A DNA stretch of 64,000 nucleotides from Cadophora sp. MPI-SDFR-AT-0126 (GCA_020747065.1 JAGMVK010000004.1:2666001-2730000), one strand, 5' to 3'. Shown: positions 11,579 through 23,808, counted from the first letter of the stretch. Numbers and translations: made by a program. The notes: generated by a model not told the origin, from the sequence alone.

Positions 11579-13073
11579 AATATATCAAATATTGAAGCAC
11601 TGTGTCAGCGAAAGTGATAGCAGAGAGAATTTGTGCGAGACGAAGACAAGCTTCCGTCAGACTTTAATATAACAGGACGCTACGGTCAAGTCTGGAAGTA
11701 GATATGACAAGGTTACGGATGTCGGACGGAGAATACAAGAGGAAGATGGTCCAAGAAGGCGGAGCAGTGCTGATTAGGCTGCGCAGTGTGTTGGGGAGGC
11801 TCTGCACACCATCACCAGTATCATGGCTTGCAGCTGGACTGACAAGCCGCGTTTTCTCGCATCGTGATCAAATACAATAGGGAAACAACAAGGCTGTATT
11901 GGATCTGGAAGCGGTAAAAACTTGCTTTTTGATCTATACTGAATCAGTGGAACTACGATTATTGGATGGTGGAAGAGAGCATGCTATAAAGCAGAAGCGG
12001 GACATCAGGCTACTTGGCTGGCAGACTCCCGCAGTTCAAGCCCTCGATGACTACATTCCATTGTTCAGTAGATAGAGAGGTGTCTTGGACTCGGTGATTA
12101 GTTTGAAGTCGTTCAGCTGGTCTCTGGGGGACGGAGCCAGCCTTGACGGTGAAGTAGTACCATCGGTCTGGCTACAACCCGTCTCGCTGCAATGCTCTTG
12201 AATAGAAAGCAGACAAGACTAGACAATAGAGCAACAATTGTCAAGGACAATTTTTAAAGCTAGATATACAGCAATGCAGTGTTGAAGTGGAGTTACACAG
12301 TGCAACGAACGGTAGTTGGGGGCCAAAACGACTTCGAGGTAGCCCCAGCCTCGTGCAAAATTCTTCCTATTTCCGAGTGGAAATCGATGGGTATATCGAG
12401 GATATAGCCACGTCGCACTGAAGCGCCCCTTTATGTCTTTCGGGCCATGCTTCGAAAAGGTGTGGGTGACTAGCGCTCTTTATGTGGTCTCTTCTTGCGA
12501 ACCACGCGGCTGAGAACAATTCAAGGCTTCAGGCAAGGCAGATTTCTTTTAGTGCCCAGCTAATGAGCAGCCAATGGTCATGTTTCGGGTGAGATCTTTC
12601 TTACCGCCCGGTAACATGTTGAAAATGACCTGCAGTGGCTTGAGTGCAAAGGTGCAAAATAGCGAAAGTTGATAGAGGGGGTGTCAAAACGCCTCCACCT
12701 CCCGTTCTGGGAACACCCATTCCGCACTTTCCTTGTTGCCTCTGACACGCATTGTTATGAGTATCCAGCCCCAGGCTCTCTTCGACAGGCTCCTCTGTCA
12801 CCCCCCTTCTTAAATGCCTATCTACCTCCCTATGGTCGGCTACTCATACTTTTCGCGATGTGTTGTTCACTTTCCCATCAATTGACTCATTGTTCAGTCT
12901 GACTGAGTCCAGGACAATCGTGTGACGTTTCCTAAATATCACAGTCTTCTACCAATTTTATGGTCCTTTGTTCTTTTGTTCTCACCAAATACCTGTGATA
13001 GGCCGCGACTTAAGTTTTCCAAACGGCGACATCGAACTCATCCGATAATAGGACTAAATCCCACGAAGCTGAC
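11579..13073. other. Gene-poor stretch, no gene seen
   Basis: About 1.5 kb upstream of the patatin gene. Only short open frames occur on both strands, none with a recognisable domain or plausible splice partners. The part next to 11579 is presumably the patatin promoter. Confidence 0.5.
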
Positions 13074-13563
13074 ATGGGACTGAAGAATCGTCGTAAAAGC
13101 GGGAGCCGGCCCTCAATCATCTACGACCCGTTCCGGGAAGCATTGTCAAAGGAGGTGATCGCCAAAGGTCAAGAAAGAAGTAAGCGGACCCAGTATAGCC
13201 AGATTTCAGCAGCTAACGTTACCTATAGATTACGAGAGAGTCGAAATAGAAGGAACACGAAATCCTGTTGAGATATACCTCGAAATTGGCGTGGGCCAAA
13301 ACAAGACTCGATCGCTCCTTGCCCGGGTGGACCTGGGACAACTTGGCTGGTCTGAATGGCTGCAACGACAGATGGGGCATACTCAAGAGATCTGGGTCAA
13401 AGGGAGGGTTCCATCACCCTCTGTTCGAGAGGGAGCCTCCTGGCCTCGACCGGGCAGATCATATGGTTCCGAGTCGTCAGTAACGGAAATTTTTTCAATT
13501 GAGAGACGGAAGCTGACTAGTAATAGCCCTCATGTTCGACAGTATCCAGCGTCCATACAGTAG
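13074..13563 (+). CDS. Possible small orphan gene, two exons
   Basis: I do not recognise this protein. Exon 1 (13074-13179) ends in the good donor GTAAGC. A 49-bp intron has a GCTAAC branch site and a TAG acceptor. Exon 2 (13229-13563) continues in frame, giving 146 residues. The start is MGLKNRRKSGSRPSI and the protein is basic. It includes NPVEIYLEIGVGQNKTR and LARVDLGQLGWSEWLQ, with no membrane segment or signal peptide. Support is only the coherent splice and the length of open frame across it; nothing homologous comes to mind. It sits alone in a gene-poor stretch and could be a chance frame or a lineage-specific gene. Confidence 0.3.
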
Positions 13564-14895
13564 CAAATCCGATGACAGTGCTGCATCGTGTGGCTTCTTA
13601 CATGATGTTTCTCTTCGTGGCGCGATAGTCATGGCAATCGAAATTTGAACTTTGCTTCGCTCGTACAAGACGGTTCGGGTGGCGTATGGATTAAACGTAT
13701 CTCGGCGTTTTGCATGGTACTTGAATTTTGGCAATATACTTCTCGGTGGGCATTAGCAAGCGTTTGGATGAATTTCTCGTCTTTGAGCAGGAATGGAAGG
13801 AGGCAATTTGCAGAATTGTCATTTAAACTTACTTGCGGATTCAATCAATATATCGTTGTTTTTCGAAGAAGTAAACTTAGTGATTTAGAAGTCGATGTTC
13901 GGCGCTATTGATAAAGGCCTTGTCCCACACCACTGCCAAGCACCAGAAACCAAGCCAGAGAATCGAGTGATTCATAACAAGTTGAATTGTTTGTAGTGTT
14001 AGAAGTGACAATATCAACTCGAGGGGGCCCAGTATTGGCATCGCTATGAGCGTAGAGATATGGGGCTGGGCCATTTCTTTGCAACTCCGGGATTGTGGAA
14101 AGGGTGATTATCGGGATTCAACTTGGTGAAACGGGCCCGCTGGGCCGCTGCGTGTGGCACAAGATTGCTCCTACATCCGCCCAACCCAATGGGTGAGTCG
14201 CAAAGACACGAGGGAGGTATTCTGTCAGGCCCGCAAATGGGGCTTTTCAGAGTCAGCAATATGGTGACCCAGTCTGGCTATTTAAAATCTTCTGCATAAA
14301 ATGGAACAGGACAAAGCATGGACATATCGCCTCCAGTCGCCTGCTGGATACAGGATACAAGATCAATGTTGACTTCATTCGTTTTCGAATGTACCACAAG
14401 AGTCCCGACAAAAGGTCTGTTGCGAAATTAGCACAATCCGCTGCTGTTAAGTTTAATATACCTCTACAGTACATGAGAGGACTAACGTATCCACATTGAG
14501 AGCGCTACGTTAGAAGTAGTGATTGTGTTTTGCACGTAACATCTTTGCACTTCTTCAAAGACCCTCGACCTTCACCTTGACCACTCTTCTCGAAGTCGGC
14601 TATGGAGGCCGCGATTACTGAGGGCGAGGATGACGACCAGGAGCACAACGAGCTGTAATTGAGAATAACTTAGCAATATGGAGTATCCAACACGACAGTG
14701 TTTAGTTGGCACAATGGCTCATCTTGCTGGAGCTGGTAAAAGGTTTCTTTTTGGCTGCGTGAAGAATCGTACAAGAAGCCTCCCGCAGCCACGGCTGCGG
14801 ATGCTCAAACCAAACGCCAACGCTCATAATGCGAGACCCATTTGCGGACTGGTTTTCCAATGACAAGAACAAGAACAAGACCATCTCATGCATTC
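13564..14895. other. Gene-poor stretch, no gene seen
   Basis: About 1.3 kb without a supportable gene. Short frames on both strands carry no known motif. Confidence 0.5.
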
Positions 14896-15957
14896 TCACT
14901 GACCATCCTGCTGTTCCCTCACTCTCTTCATCCTCTCCTCCGCCGCCTTCGCCAATATCTCTCTCCTAGTCATCCCCTCCACGCCTCCACTCCCACTACC
15001 GCTCGCATTTCCTGCACCAACACTCTCAGCACCACCCCCTCTCCCCACTCCCAGCACGAATTCTCCCCCAGTCCAACCACCATGATCATCAACCTCATCC
15101 TCTTCCCCACCACCAGGCGCATACGCATCCGGCTCACCAACCATATACCCACTCTTCGTATAATCCGCCTTCTCCACCTCCCTCTCAATCTGCTTACACA
15201 GCTCCCAGAAATTGCGGTCATGGGGACCATGCACATTATGCGCAAGTTCATGACACAGCGTTTTGCGGATCGTCTTGTAGTCTCGATACCCGTCGTATGC
15301 ATCTGTACGCAGTCTTAATTCAATAACTTCGCCAGCATTTCTGTTCAATCCAAGAGTCCGCGTCGTGCCTTCGTGGTTCGATTGTGTGTGTTCAACAGGA
15401 TTCATCTCTGTGAGAAGTGGCACCGTGAATTTATGTTTCCGCATCGCGGCTTTGATCCCAATGTCATCTTTCAGCCTTTGCAAGAACTTGAGGGATTTAT
15501 CTGGATTTGGAAGATATGGGAGTGGGCGTAGAGTAGTGAAAGTGTATTGGTTCTCTTCCTGCTCCTTCTTCCAGTCGTGGGTCTTGTAGGCTTTGACTTT
15601 CTGTGGTGGACGAGCATTCCGCCGGTTCACTCGCCGAGATGCTTCTTCTTGTGCGATGGAGATAGATGATGCTTCTGCGGCGGTGCTGCCTAGGAGTTTT
15701 ATCTTCTTGTCGGCGACAGTGGAGAGGGGTAGGTTTGGGTCTTTGAAAGGCGGCTTGAGGAGGCCGACTTTGGAGATCATGAGTTTTTGGTTCGAGGAGG
15801 GAATGGAGAGCGTGTCCACAATTTCGTCAGACAGATCGAGGATCGTAGCATCGGAGGGGAAGGTGTAAGTATGAAGGTTGCCATGATAGGTGAAAGTGAT
15901 AGAGACTAGGTCTTCGTTGTTAGTAGAATCACTGTCGGGATCTTGGGTGTTTGCCAT
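14896..15957 (-). CDS. Ubiquitin-like/WLM domain metalloprotease (Wss1/SPRTN-related)
   Basis: A single exon of 353 residues from MANTQDPDSD; an upstream in-frame ATG at 15975 would add six residues. The N-terminal 75 residues form a ubiquitin-like fold (VSITFTYHGNLHTYTFPSDA, ILDLSDEIVDTL). A basic linker follows. The WLM (Wss1p-like metalloprotease) domain carries the zinc motif HELAHNVHGPHDRNFW, i.e. HExxH with a third His six residues on. WLM proteases act on ubiquitin/SUMO-linked or DNA-crosslinked proteins. Family members that begin with a UBL resemble the S. pombe ubiquitin-and-WLM protein more than budding-yeast Wss1, which has SIM/SHP motifs at its C-terminus. The C-terminal 80 residues are Gly/Ser-rich and end in a basic, coiled-coil-prone helix (REILAKAAEERMKRVREQQ). 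The catalytic motif is intact, so activity is expected, but the substrate is inference. Confidence 0.92.
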   Translation of the reverse strand: MANTQDPDSDSTNNEDLVSITFTYHGNLHTYTFPSDATILDLSDEIVDTLSIPSSNQKLMISKVGLLKPPFKDPNLPLSTVADKKIKLLGSTAAEASSISIAQEEASRRVNRRNARPPQKVKAYKTHDWKKEQEENQYTFTTLRPLPYLPNPDKSLKFLQRLKDDIGIKAAMRKHKFTVPLLTEMNPVEHTQSNHEGTTRTLGLNRNAGEVIELRLRTDAYDGYRDYKTIRKTLCHELAHNVHGPHDRNFWELCKQIEREVEKADYTKSGYMVGEPDAYAPGGGEEDEVDDHGGWTGGEFVLGVGRGGGAESVGAGNASGSGSGGVEGMTRREILAKAAEERMKRVREQQDGQ

Positions 15958-16454
15958 GATGGAATAGGTATGCACTTGATGATGTGAAAGACTTGATATG
16001 TTGAAGAGTGAAATGAGCGATTGAAATGCCTTCTATTATTATGTTATGAAAAGACTTTCCCGTTTCAATATTCGATTACTGATTGTTCTACCATAGAACT
16101 TTCCAGTCCAGCCAGGCTCCTCGGCTTCGTAATCGTCACCCCCGCCATGACAATGCCGCCAAGCCTTGTCACCCCTGTCCATCTCGCGGCAATTCCCTGA
16201 GTTCGTCCCGCCTGCCAAGGGTAAGATCCTCTCACAAAATAAACGCGACAAGCGCCCTACAAAGAACGGGAAATCGCGTAGTTGCGTGTCCTCATCCAGC
16301 CCGAATCAAATACATTTGCGCCAGCGCACTCTCAACACCCCCATTGCCACGAAACACGACGGCGCAGCTGCTAGAGGCGAGCAGCTATCCACTCCTTCAT
16401 ATCCCATTGTACGACGACGAAAGAAATCGACGCTGAGTCGTTCAAACAGCCATC

Positions 16455-17284
16455 ATGAATCTTTTCAGAGTGCTGGGTAAGTGTTGAGGATCGTTCTGGG
16501 AGAGGAAGGATGAGATGTTGACAGATTGGTTCAGGGGATCTCTCCCATCTAATTTCAATTTTGATATTATTACACAAGATGCATCAAACGAATGTATGTT
16601 TCTCCCATTCTCTCAATAAGTTCAATTCAATTGCTTAATATTCCTCCCCCCTATCTTTCTGCATTTTCTTTCAGTTCGTGCTGGGAGACGTCCGGATCGA
16701 TCTCAACTAACAACATACATCAGTCCTGCTCCGGCATATCTTTCAAATCCCAAGCCCTCTACCTAATGGTCTATGTGACCCGCTACATCGACCTCTTCTG
16801 GACCTTCGGCGACAGCGCCTACAACACCATATTCAAGCTACTCTTCCTCGGCTCCTCAGGCTACACCATCTACCTCATGACCACAGCCTACAAGCCCACG
16901 CACGACCCCAACATCGATACCTTCCGCGTGCAGTACCTGCTCGGCGGCTCGCTCGTCCTGGCCATCCTCTTCCCCTACAAGTACACGCCGTCTGAAATCC
17001 TGTGGGCATTCAGTATCTGGTTGGAATCGGTTGCGATTCTGCCGCAGCTGTTTTTGCTGCAGAGAACCGGGGAGGCCGAGACGATTACGACGCATTATCT
17101 GTTTGCGCTGGGTAGTTATCGCGCGTTGTATATCCCGAATTGGATCTACCGGTACTGGGCAGAGGGACACTGGGATGGGATTTCGGTTATGGCTGGATTG
17201 GTGCAGACGGTGCTGTATTCGGACTTCTTCTGGATTTACTACACCAAGGTGTTGAAGGGGAAGAAGTTTGCTTTGCCGGTATAG
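16455..17284 (+). CDS. ERD2: ER lumen protein retaining receptor (HDEL/KDEL receptor)
   Basis: Three exons (16455-16476, 16535-16593, 16724-17284) give 213 residues, the family length. The protein starts MNLFRVLGDLSHLISILILL and continues KMHQTNSCSGISFKSQ, the canonical Erd2 N-terminus. YVTRYIDLFWTF and the later NWIYRYWAEGH are also conserved. The receptor has seven transmembrane helices. It binds C-terminal HDEL/KDEL tetrapeptides in the Golgi at low pH and returns escaped ER residents by COPI vesicles. The first exon is only 22 nt and its acceptor lies within a TTCAG|GGG context; the neighbouring ACAG ten bases upstream would break the frame. Faces away from the WLM gene across about 500 bp of shared upstream sequence. 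Confidence 0.96.
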
Positions 17285-17782
17285 GGGATGAATCTGGCTT
17301 AGTCTTCGAAGTGAGTGAGCGAGGAAGAGAAAGGAGTTACTCCACTGTGTGAGAGGTGTCAGGAACATGAATATGCATATGGATGTTCCATGTTTGGTGC
17401 TTAAGGGAGCTGTTATTCCTGGGCAGGCAATGAATGCTGTGCATGCATGAATGGCGTTGGGAATGGAAAGAAACGAACGGGATCGAGACGTGGACCTCGA
17501 TCCGACGCGATTGACGGACGAAGGAACGATCATCTTCCTACGCCTCAGTGATGTTGATGTACAGTATGTAACAGGATTAGATTTGATTTCGATGCAACAG
17601 ATCAACTTTTAATGCAAAAAGTTCATTCATACAGCCATAGCCTGAGTCAAACTGATTCTCACGTTGCGATATGCGACAGTCTTTTTTGTTTACTTTCTTG
17701 CATTCTTTGTATTTTACTATTTCTTCCCATATATACACAGCCAACACCAATGCAGCGACGAAAGGAAATCAAAAATACAAGA
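17285..17782. other. Convergent 3' region between ERD2 and NUO-78
   Basis: About 500 bp where two genes converge. It probably holds both 3' UTRs; no gene is seen. T-rich stretches near 17670-17710 would suit polyadenylation of ERD2. Confidence 0.5.
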
Positions 17783-20277
17783 TTACGGACCGTAAGCAAC
17801 CCGTCCATTGGGAGCTTCACTTGAATAGCCTGGAGCTAGGAAGTTGGTCTCCGGGTTATTCTGTTCCTTCGCTGCAGAACATCTTGCCATTGTTGGTGAA
17901 CTGTATTCGAGTTAGCACTTACACTTCTCGAAGGGAAGCAGCGGCGACATACCTTCTTGAAATAACGTCTGTGAAATAGAAGTTCTCAATGACCTTCTTG
18001 AACGGCGCTCCCGTTGCCTTGCTCCCCTTGTTCTGATCCACCAATTGCACCTTGCTCAACTGCTTCAATGCCACTGGCTCCACAATATCGTAGCTGGCCA
18101 ATGCAGGACTGATCTCGACCATGCGGTCACGGAGCTGGGCGACGTCATCGTATGGAAGAGCTGCACCCATGAACTCACTGGCAGCTCTGATGATCTTCCA
18201 GTCTGTTCGAGATGCACCAGGTAATGAGGTTGCGGCACGGGTCATCTGGACACGGCCCTCAGTGTTGACATAAGTACCAGACTTCTCAGTATAGGCGGCA
18301 CCTGGGAGAACAACGTCGGCCAATTGGGCACCACGGTCACCATGGTGGCCTTGGTAGACGACGAAAGCATCCTTAGGAATATCTGCAGCGTCGACCTCAT
18401 CAGCACCGAGAAGCCAGACGAACTTGGGCTTTGTCTCGGCGACGGCAGTGGATGGAGTCGTGAATCCAACTTCGTAAGCACCAGCTCTTGATGCAGAACG
18501 TTGAAGGACATTGTAACCATTCCACTCCTCAGTCAAAAAGTTGGCAGCGTTCTTCTCGACAAATGCACCAACCATCTCATAAATGGCCTTAGCATCAGCG
18601 TGATCTGTGACACCTGATCCAACAATGATCATTGGTTTCTTGGCAGCTGCCAGCTTCTTGCCGAATGGACCAGCAAGGGCTTTCTTAAGAGCAGCAGCAT
18701 CCGTTCCCAGGTGCTCAAATTCGAAGGTTGATTCCCAGGACTCGCCAACAACCCCAATTTCGAGATCAGATCTCAACCACTGCTTGCGAATACGAGCATT
18801 AAGGCCAGCAGCTTCATGGCGAGGGTTGCTGCCAACAATCAGAATGGCATCAGCTTCCTCAACACCCCAGATCTTTGAATTGAAGAGGTAGTTCGAGCGA
18901 ACATCGATTCCGTGAGCAATTGGCTGGCTGCCGGATGGTTGATCAAGGGCCAAATTCTCTGAGCCGAGCTTGTTGGCCAAGTCTTTCAAGGCGACCAGGG
19001 ATTCAACTTCGACAAGGTCGCCAGCAATTGCCTTGAATTCGTTGCCCTTCGGTGCAAAATCCTTGTAGGCGGCTCCAATCTCCACTAATGCCTGCTCCCA
19101 AGTGGCTGGAAGAAACTTGTTATCTTTTCGGATGAGTGGGATTGTGAGTCTTTGAGTCTTCAATCCGTCACAAGCAAATCGAGTCTTGTCGTTGATCCAT
19201 TCCTCATTGACATCGTCGTTGAGTCTAGGTAGAATCCGCATAACCTCCAATCCTCTTGAGTCTACCCGGATATTTGAACCAAGACCATCTAGAACATCTA
19301 TCGATTCGGTGTGCTTCAACTCCCAAGGTCGTGCTCGGAATGCGTACGGCTTAGATGTGAGAGCTCCGACTGGGCACAGATCGATCACGTTGCCGGACAT
19401 CTCGGAGTCCAGGTTTTTCTCTAGGTATGTTCCAATCTGCATATCGTTTCCACGTCCAGTTGATCCCAGTTCCGGTGCACCAGCAATATCATTGGCAAAT
19501 CGAATACACCTCGTGCAGTGGATACACCTGTTCATCGAAGTCTTGATCAGAGGTCCAATATTCTTGTCTTCCGTCGCACGTTTGCCACCAATTTCGTGGA
19601 AGCGTCCTCTATCAGCTCCATATCTCATTGATTGATCTTGTAAATCGCATTCTCCTCCCTGATCGCAGATGGGGCAGTCGAGTGGATGGTTCGCCAGCAA
19701 AAACTCCATTACTCCTTCACGGGCTTTGTGTGCGAGGGGTGAATTGGTCTTGACGACCATTCCAGGTTGTACGGGCCATGCACATGATGCCACAGGCTTT
19801 GGTGCTCTTTCGACTTCTACCAGACACATTCGACAATTTCCAGCAATCATGAGTTTTCTATTATGGGTCAGCGGAAACTCGATTCGTAATCGGGATTGAG
19901 ACTCACTCATGGTAACAGTATCTTAAAACAAGTCAGCAGAGGTCCATAGCATTGCAGTTAGCTCTGAAAACTTACCTGGGTACTACGACTCCCGCCTTCT
20001 CGCATGCTTGGATCAAAGCCGAACCAGCTGCGGCAATCGTCAACAACTTTCTTAATCTACTTCCCTTGCTACAACATACCTTCTATCGAGACCTGCTTGC
20101 CATCTGCAGAGCCAATTAGCCATATTTCACTTCACATCCTCTGCAGATCCACTGCGCCTTACCAACAGTGAGTGTAACTTCAGCCTGTCTCCTGTTTGTC
20201 GTCGCAAATGTCCTCGCCGCGTTGGAGCTCTGTCTGCTCGTCCGCAGCGCCGAGCGTGCCAGAGTATTCCGCAGCAT
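17783..20277 (-). CDS. nuo-78: NADH-ubiquinone oxidoreductase 78-kDa subunit (complex I, NDUFS1/NuoG)
   Basis: Six exons (20163-20277, 20080-20103, 19976-20027, 19907-19921, 17953-19857, 17783-17900) give 742 residues. The start MLRNTLARSALRTSRQSS is a typical mitochondrial presequence, rich in Arg and lacking acids. The 2Fe-2S ligands lie in the pieces SALIQACEKAG, RYCYHE, GNCRMC and KPVASCAW. The His/Cys N3 cluster is in HPLDCPICDQGGECDLQ, and the N4 cluster in RCIHCTRCIRF and CPVGALTSKP. The molybdopterin-oxidoreductase-like C-terminal half is degenerate, as in mitochondrial homologues. The fourth exon is only 15 nt and encodes RYCYHE, which carries an iron-sulfur ligand, so skipping it would disable the subunit. 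A long reading at the 3' end stops soon after ISR, but splicing to 17783-17900 gives the fungal C-terminus SSPTMARCSAAKEQN. It is the largest matrix-arm subunit, part of the NADH-oxidising module. Confidence 0.97.
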
Positions 20278-22707
20278 TGTGTCCTCTCGTCGACTTCACA
20301 GCACAGAAAAGGGAAATCGACACCGTAGGGAGGCGGGTGGCGTGCAATTGGACCGTGAGCTCTTCTCTCTGCTGTCCTGACGTTCATGAAGCTCTCATTG
20401 AGGCTCGCTCGCTCGGTTCGTCTGGCCTTAGCGTATCTTTGGCGGTCATTTGCTAAGCTAGGACTCTGATTGGTTAGCTCCACTCGCCAGCACAAAAGGA
20501 AAATTTCGAATGGTCGAGTTTCTTCTTTTTCTCTTCTTTCGACATTTAAATTGTATTGGACACGCTTTATTGTGGGTATACTTGGGCAGCATTCGCGCTT
20601 CTGTGAGATTGCTGCTACTGTCGAGTCTTCCTCTATCTTGTGTTCTAGAGCACACCTTTTTGGGCGCTGGAATGGATGCAAATGAGAGCTTCAAGCTCAA
20701 CGAATGCGCAACTTACCGCCGGCTGCTACATCTCTCACTTTGACGATGGCGTCTTATACTGTTGAAATGACCTTCTATAAATTCACCGGGCATCCGATGC
20801 TGGACTTTGGGCATCACCTGGACTCGAATGCACGGGAGAGTGGCTAGATGTGTTGCTTGATGTGGCGAGTGGTTGACGAATCCGCTGTTCAGGGTTGCAT
20901 CAAGTCTTACGATCGAGTCTGATCATAGCTATGGATTCAATTTCACTGGATACAGAGCAATGGGTTCGGAGATATGGCGTCGTGCCGGTCGCCTTACCCC
21001 AACTTGGCAGGGCTAGCAAATATGGCAAAGTGAGCAACAATCAATACATGAGGTCCACTCAGACGATAACATGGACATAACATTTATCTTAAGCACCTGA
21101 TTTGATGACGGTTTAACATGTGTTAGAAGTACCAGGGCATCCAGATCATACTACGGACCGTTCCGCCGAGCACAAGGCTGACTACTGTACCATCGTATTT
21201 TCCATCAACATAACTCCCCTCGCCACCGTTCCGCTCTCTAAACTCAATGGCAACCTGTTCATTCCAAGATTACTGGGCCCGGTAACAAGGCTCGCGTGCA
21301 TGATCAATACTGCTGGCAAGCGGGAGGGACGTCTCAGCCTAGCCGACCTCGTACACCAGAGGACCTAATATCAATATATCCTCCTCCCTACGAAGGAATG
21401 ACATACCACTTGGGCTGTCAGTATGCACCCTGAGTAGCAGCGAAGAAGGCCGTTGAGATAGCCAAGGACTTAAATGCCGGCTCGAAATTGGGACAACGTT
21501 GTTGAAGACCCAGGTTTAGTTGTCATGTTCTTTGATAGAAGGACAATGAGTACGAGAATGCCGACAAAGAGATTGAGCCGTTCCAAAGAAGTTATGAAGC
21601 GAAACTCAGGATCCTTTCCATTTCTCTTTTGCCTTTGCCCTTCTCTTCATCTATCAAAGCTATTTTCACTTAGAGAGGGGAGCAAAACAAGTTCTGGTTC
21701 ATCAGCACTCACGACAATCAGGAGTCGGTTGAGCTTCCAAACAGCGCCTTCGGTATGCGTCGACGCCAAATGGACAGCCGATTTCATCCAAAAGGCCGTT
21801 GGAACCATCCCCTCGATCATTACTTGGATAAAGCACGATGCGATGACATTGCTTAGCGGTCACGAGGACGACTCAGCGTATCGTTTCAACAAGACTCAGC
21901 GAAATTCCCCGGTATCACAGCCGCAGTTCACCGTCGTGTTTTCACAGGAGCAGATAGTCCTTCCGGCGTCTGTTTGGGTTGTCCAGTGACTTTAAAATGG
22001 ATGGGAATCCAGATTCGAAGTCCTGGCTTACATACCCGGCATGGAGACAAGAATTATATCCGCTTCGGGATGGCCATGAATATGCACACTCCAGAGACTG
22101 TGGAATTTCGAAGTCAACATCTTGTGCGCCTTGACTCCTAACTTGTATAGGAGAAAGTGATCTGAGGTATTGCAGATCTGGAGAATGACAGGTACACCAT
22201 CGATGTGGTGGTTATCTGCACAATCCTCAGAATTTTGGATCTCGGTCTGTACATGTTTTGCAAAAGTCGTGCGAACTTTTGTAGCTTTGAGAGTCAACGT
22301 CAGGGACTGTTATCTGGAGTCTCCATGATATGCCATGCTCGTCAGAGGACCGTCAGGAATTGTTCAACCGTTCGAATTTTCGCTATGTTGAAGAGGTGGA
22401 GGGCAGGCTCGATTAAGACGGCGTGTGGTTCGAATATGGTGTACACTGAACCCGATCAAAATACCATATGGAAAGAAAATGCCCATGCTCTGCCCACTAT
22501 TCAAGTCTGCAACACCTAAATCCGTGTGAATATCACCTGTCTCATTCTGTGACACTGCCACCCATCGTCCCAACCCCTGTCCAAGCCACATCAAAACCAA
22601 CAGACAGGGGTTACACCAACGTCCCCTCACAACCTCCGACCTCTCACGATGATGATCTCATCCTCTTATAAGCAGAAACGGTCATACGAGTCTTTCACCA
22701 TGACAAA
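20278..22707. other. Gene-poor stretch
   Basis: About 2.4 kb upstream of NUO-78 and of the RNase H-like gene. The longest frame (21474-21989, plus, 171 codons) shows no domain, no signal peptide and no splice context, so I do not call it. The first few hundred bases should be the NUO-78 promoter and leader. Confidence 0.5.
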
Positions 22708-23808
22708 ATGAGCCAGAGCATCCCGAACGAGCGCATCTTCAATCCAACGCAGTACTTTCTGGGCCCGAACCGAACCCAGGCTCTTGAGCAGGTCAGCATA
22801 CTCATCTGTCCACTCGTCCCGACTCTCAGCTCATGTTCCATTTCCTCATATCGGGAGAAACTCCTCAGAAAATAACTTCGAGAAATCCCAGTATCTTTCA
22901 TATGTCTACTATTTGAGAATAAAATGAACAGTTCATGACTAATATGAACCCAGCCATCCGATATAATCCACCACATCCTCCATCAAGATCGCCATACCGG
23001 CCTCTCCCGGCTCGCCTTCAATAACCTCAAAGCCAAGAAGCGAGCTGATCGAACCCTCAAAGTAGATGGCTCCTCACTCGTGATAGCCGTTGACGGCATC
23101 ATACACCCCTCTCCTCAACCTCAGCCCCCAACTCAAAATGAAATCATCTCGCCTATAGCCCCAGAGGCCAAAGCCAGCTATGGGATATTCTTCGGGTCAT
23201 CCTCCCCTCATAACAAGAGCTCATTTCTCCCCGCATCTCAGAACCCTCAGACGAGAGAAACCGCCATTTTGAGAGGGTGCTATGATGCCTTGGATTGTAA
23301 GTCACACTCTCTCCAACCCTCCCTCGCTCCCTCCCCACCACCCCAAACCCCAAACCCTCCTCCCCAATCTCAAAATCTAATCCGCCCCTCCCCAAAAACA
23401 GACATTCTCAACAACCTCCTCCCCCGTGCCTCCCCCAGCATCCTGCAAACAATCATCCTAACCGACTCCCCCTACCTCGTCAAATGTCTAACCGAGTACG
23501 TGTACGTGTGGGAGCGCAACGGCTACCGTGATTCCAGAGGAGAGTTTGTGGAGAACAGCGCAGAGCTGGCGGATCTGGCAAGTATGGTGTTGCATTTTGA
23601 GCGGATTGGTGTGAGGGTGAGGTTTTGGCTTGTGGGGGGTGCGGGGAGTGAGTTTCCTTTTTTTTGTTGATCAATTCATTAGCGAATCTGCTCTCTGTCT
23701 TTACTTAGTTACTAATCGCTCGTCTTTGATACTGCACTACAATCTGCAGTAGCACATGCATTGATGTTACAAAGTCACAAATGCGATTCGAACATTGAGA
23801 TTCTGTAA
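22708..23808 (+). CDS. RNase H-fold protein, possibly catalytically altered
   Basis: Four exons (22708-22791, 22954-23296, 23402-23647, 23750-23808) give 243 residues. All junctions are GT-AG. The last intron has a perfect TTACTAAT branch site; without it the frame would run to a weak stop at 23670. The fold resembles the fungal RNase H-like family. Strand 1 with the first Asp is LVIAVDGII, strands 2 and 3 include KASYGIFFG, the Glu-bearing helix is QTRETAILRGCYDAL and the second Asp is in IILTDSPYLVKCL. A helix and strand ending RFWLVGGAG follow. The fourth acidic residue of classical RNase H, normally in a D-x-x-A motif of the last helix, is not evident: the corresponding part reads GIAHALML. 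Fold assignment is moderately secure. RNase activity is doubtful and the substrate unknown. Exon 1 is the least certain. Confidence 0.75.

Noticed and set aside
21474..21989. 171-codon open frame, plus strand, as a gene
   Set aside because: No domain, no signal peptide, no splice partners and uneven composition; overlapping frames are open on the other strand nearby.
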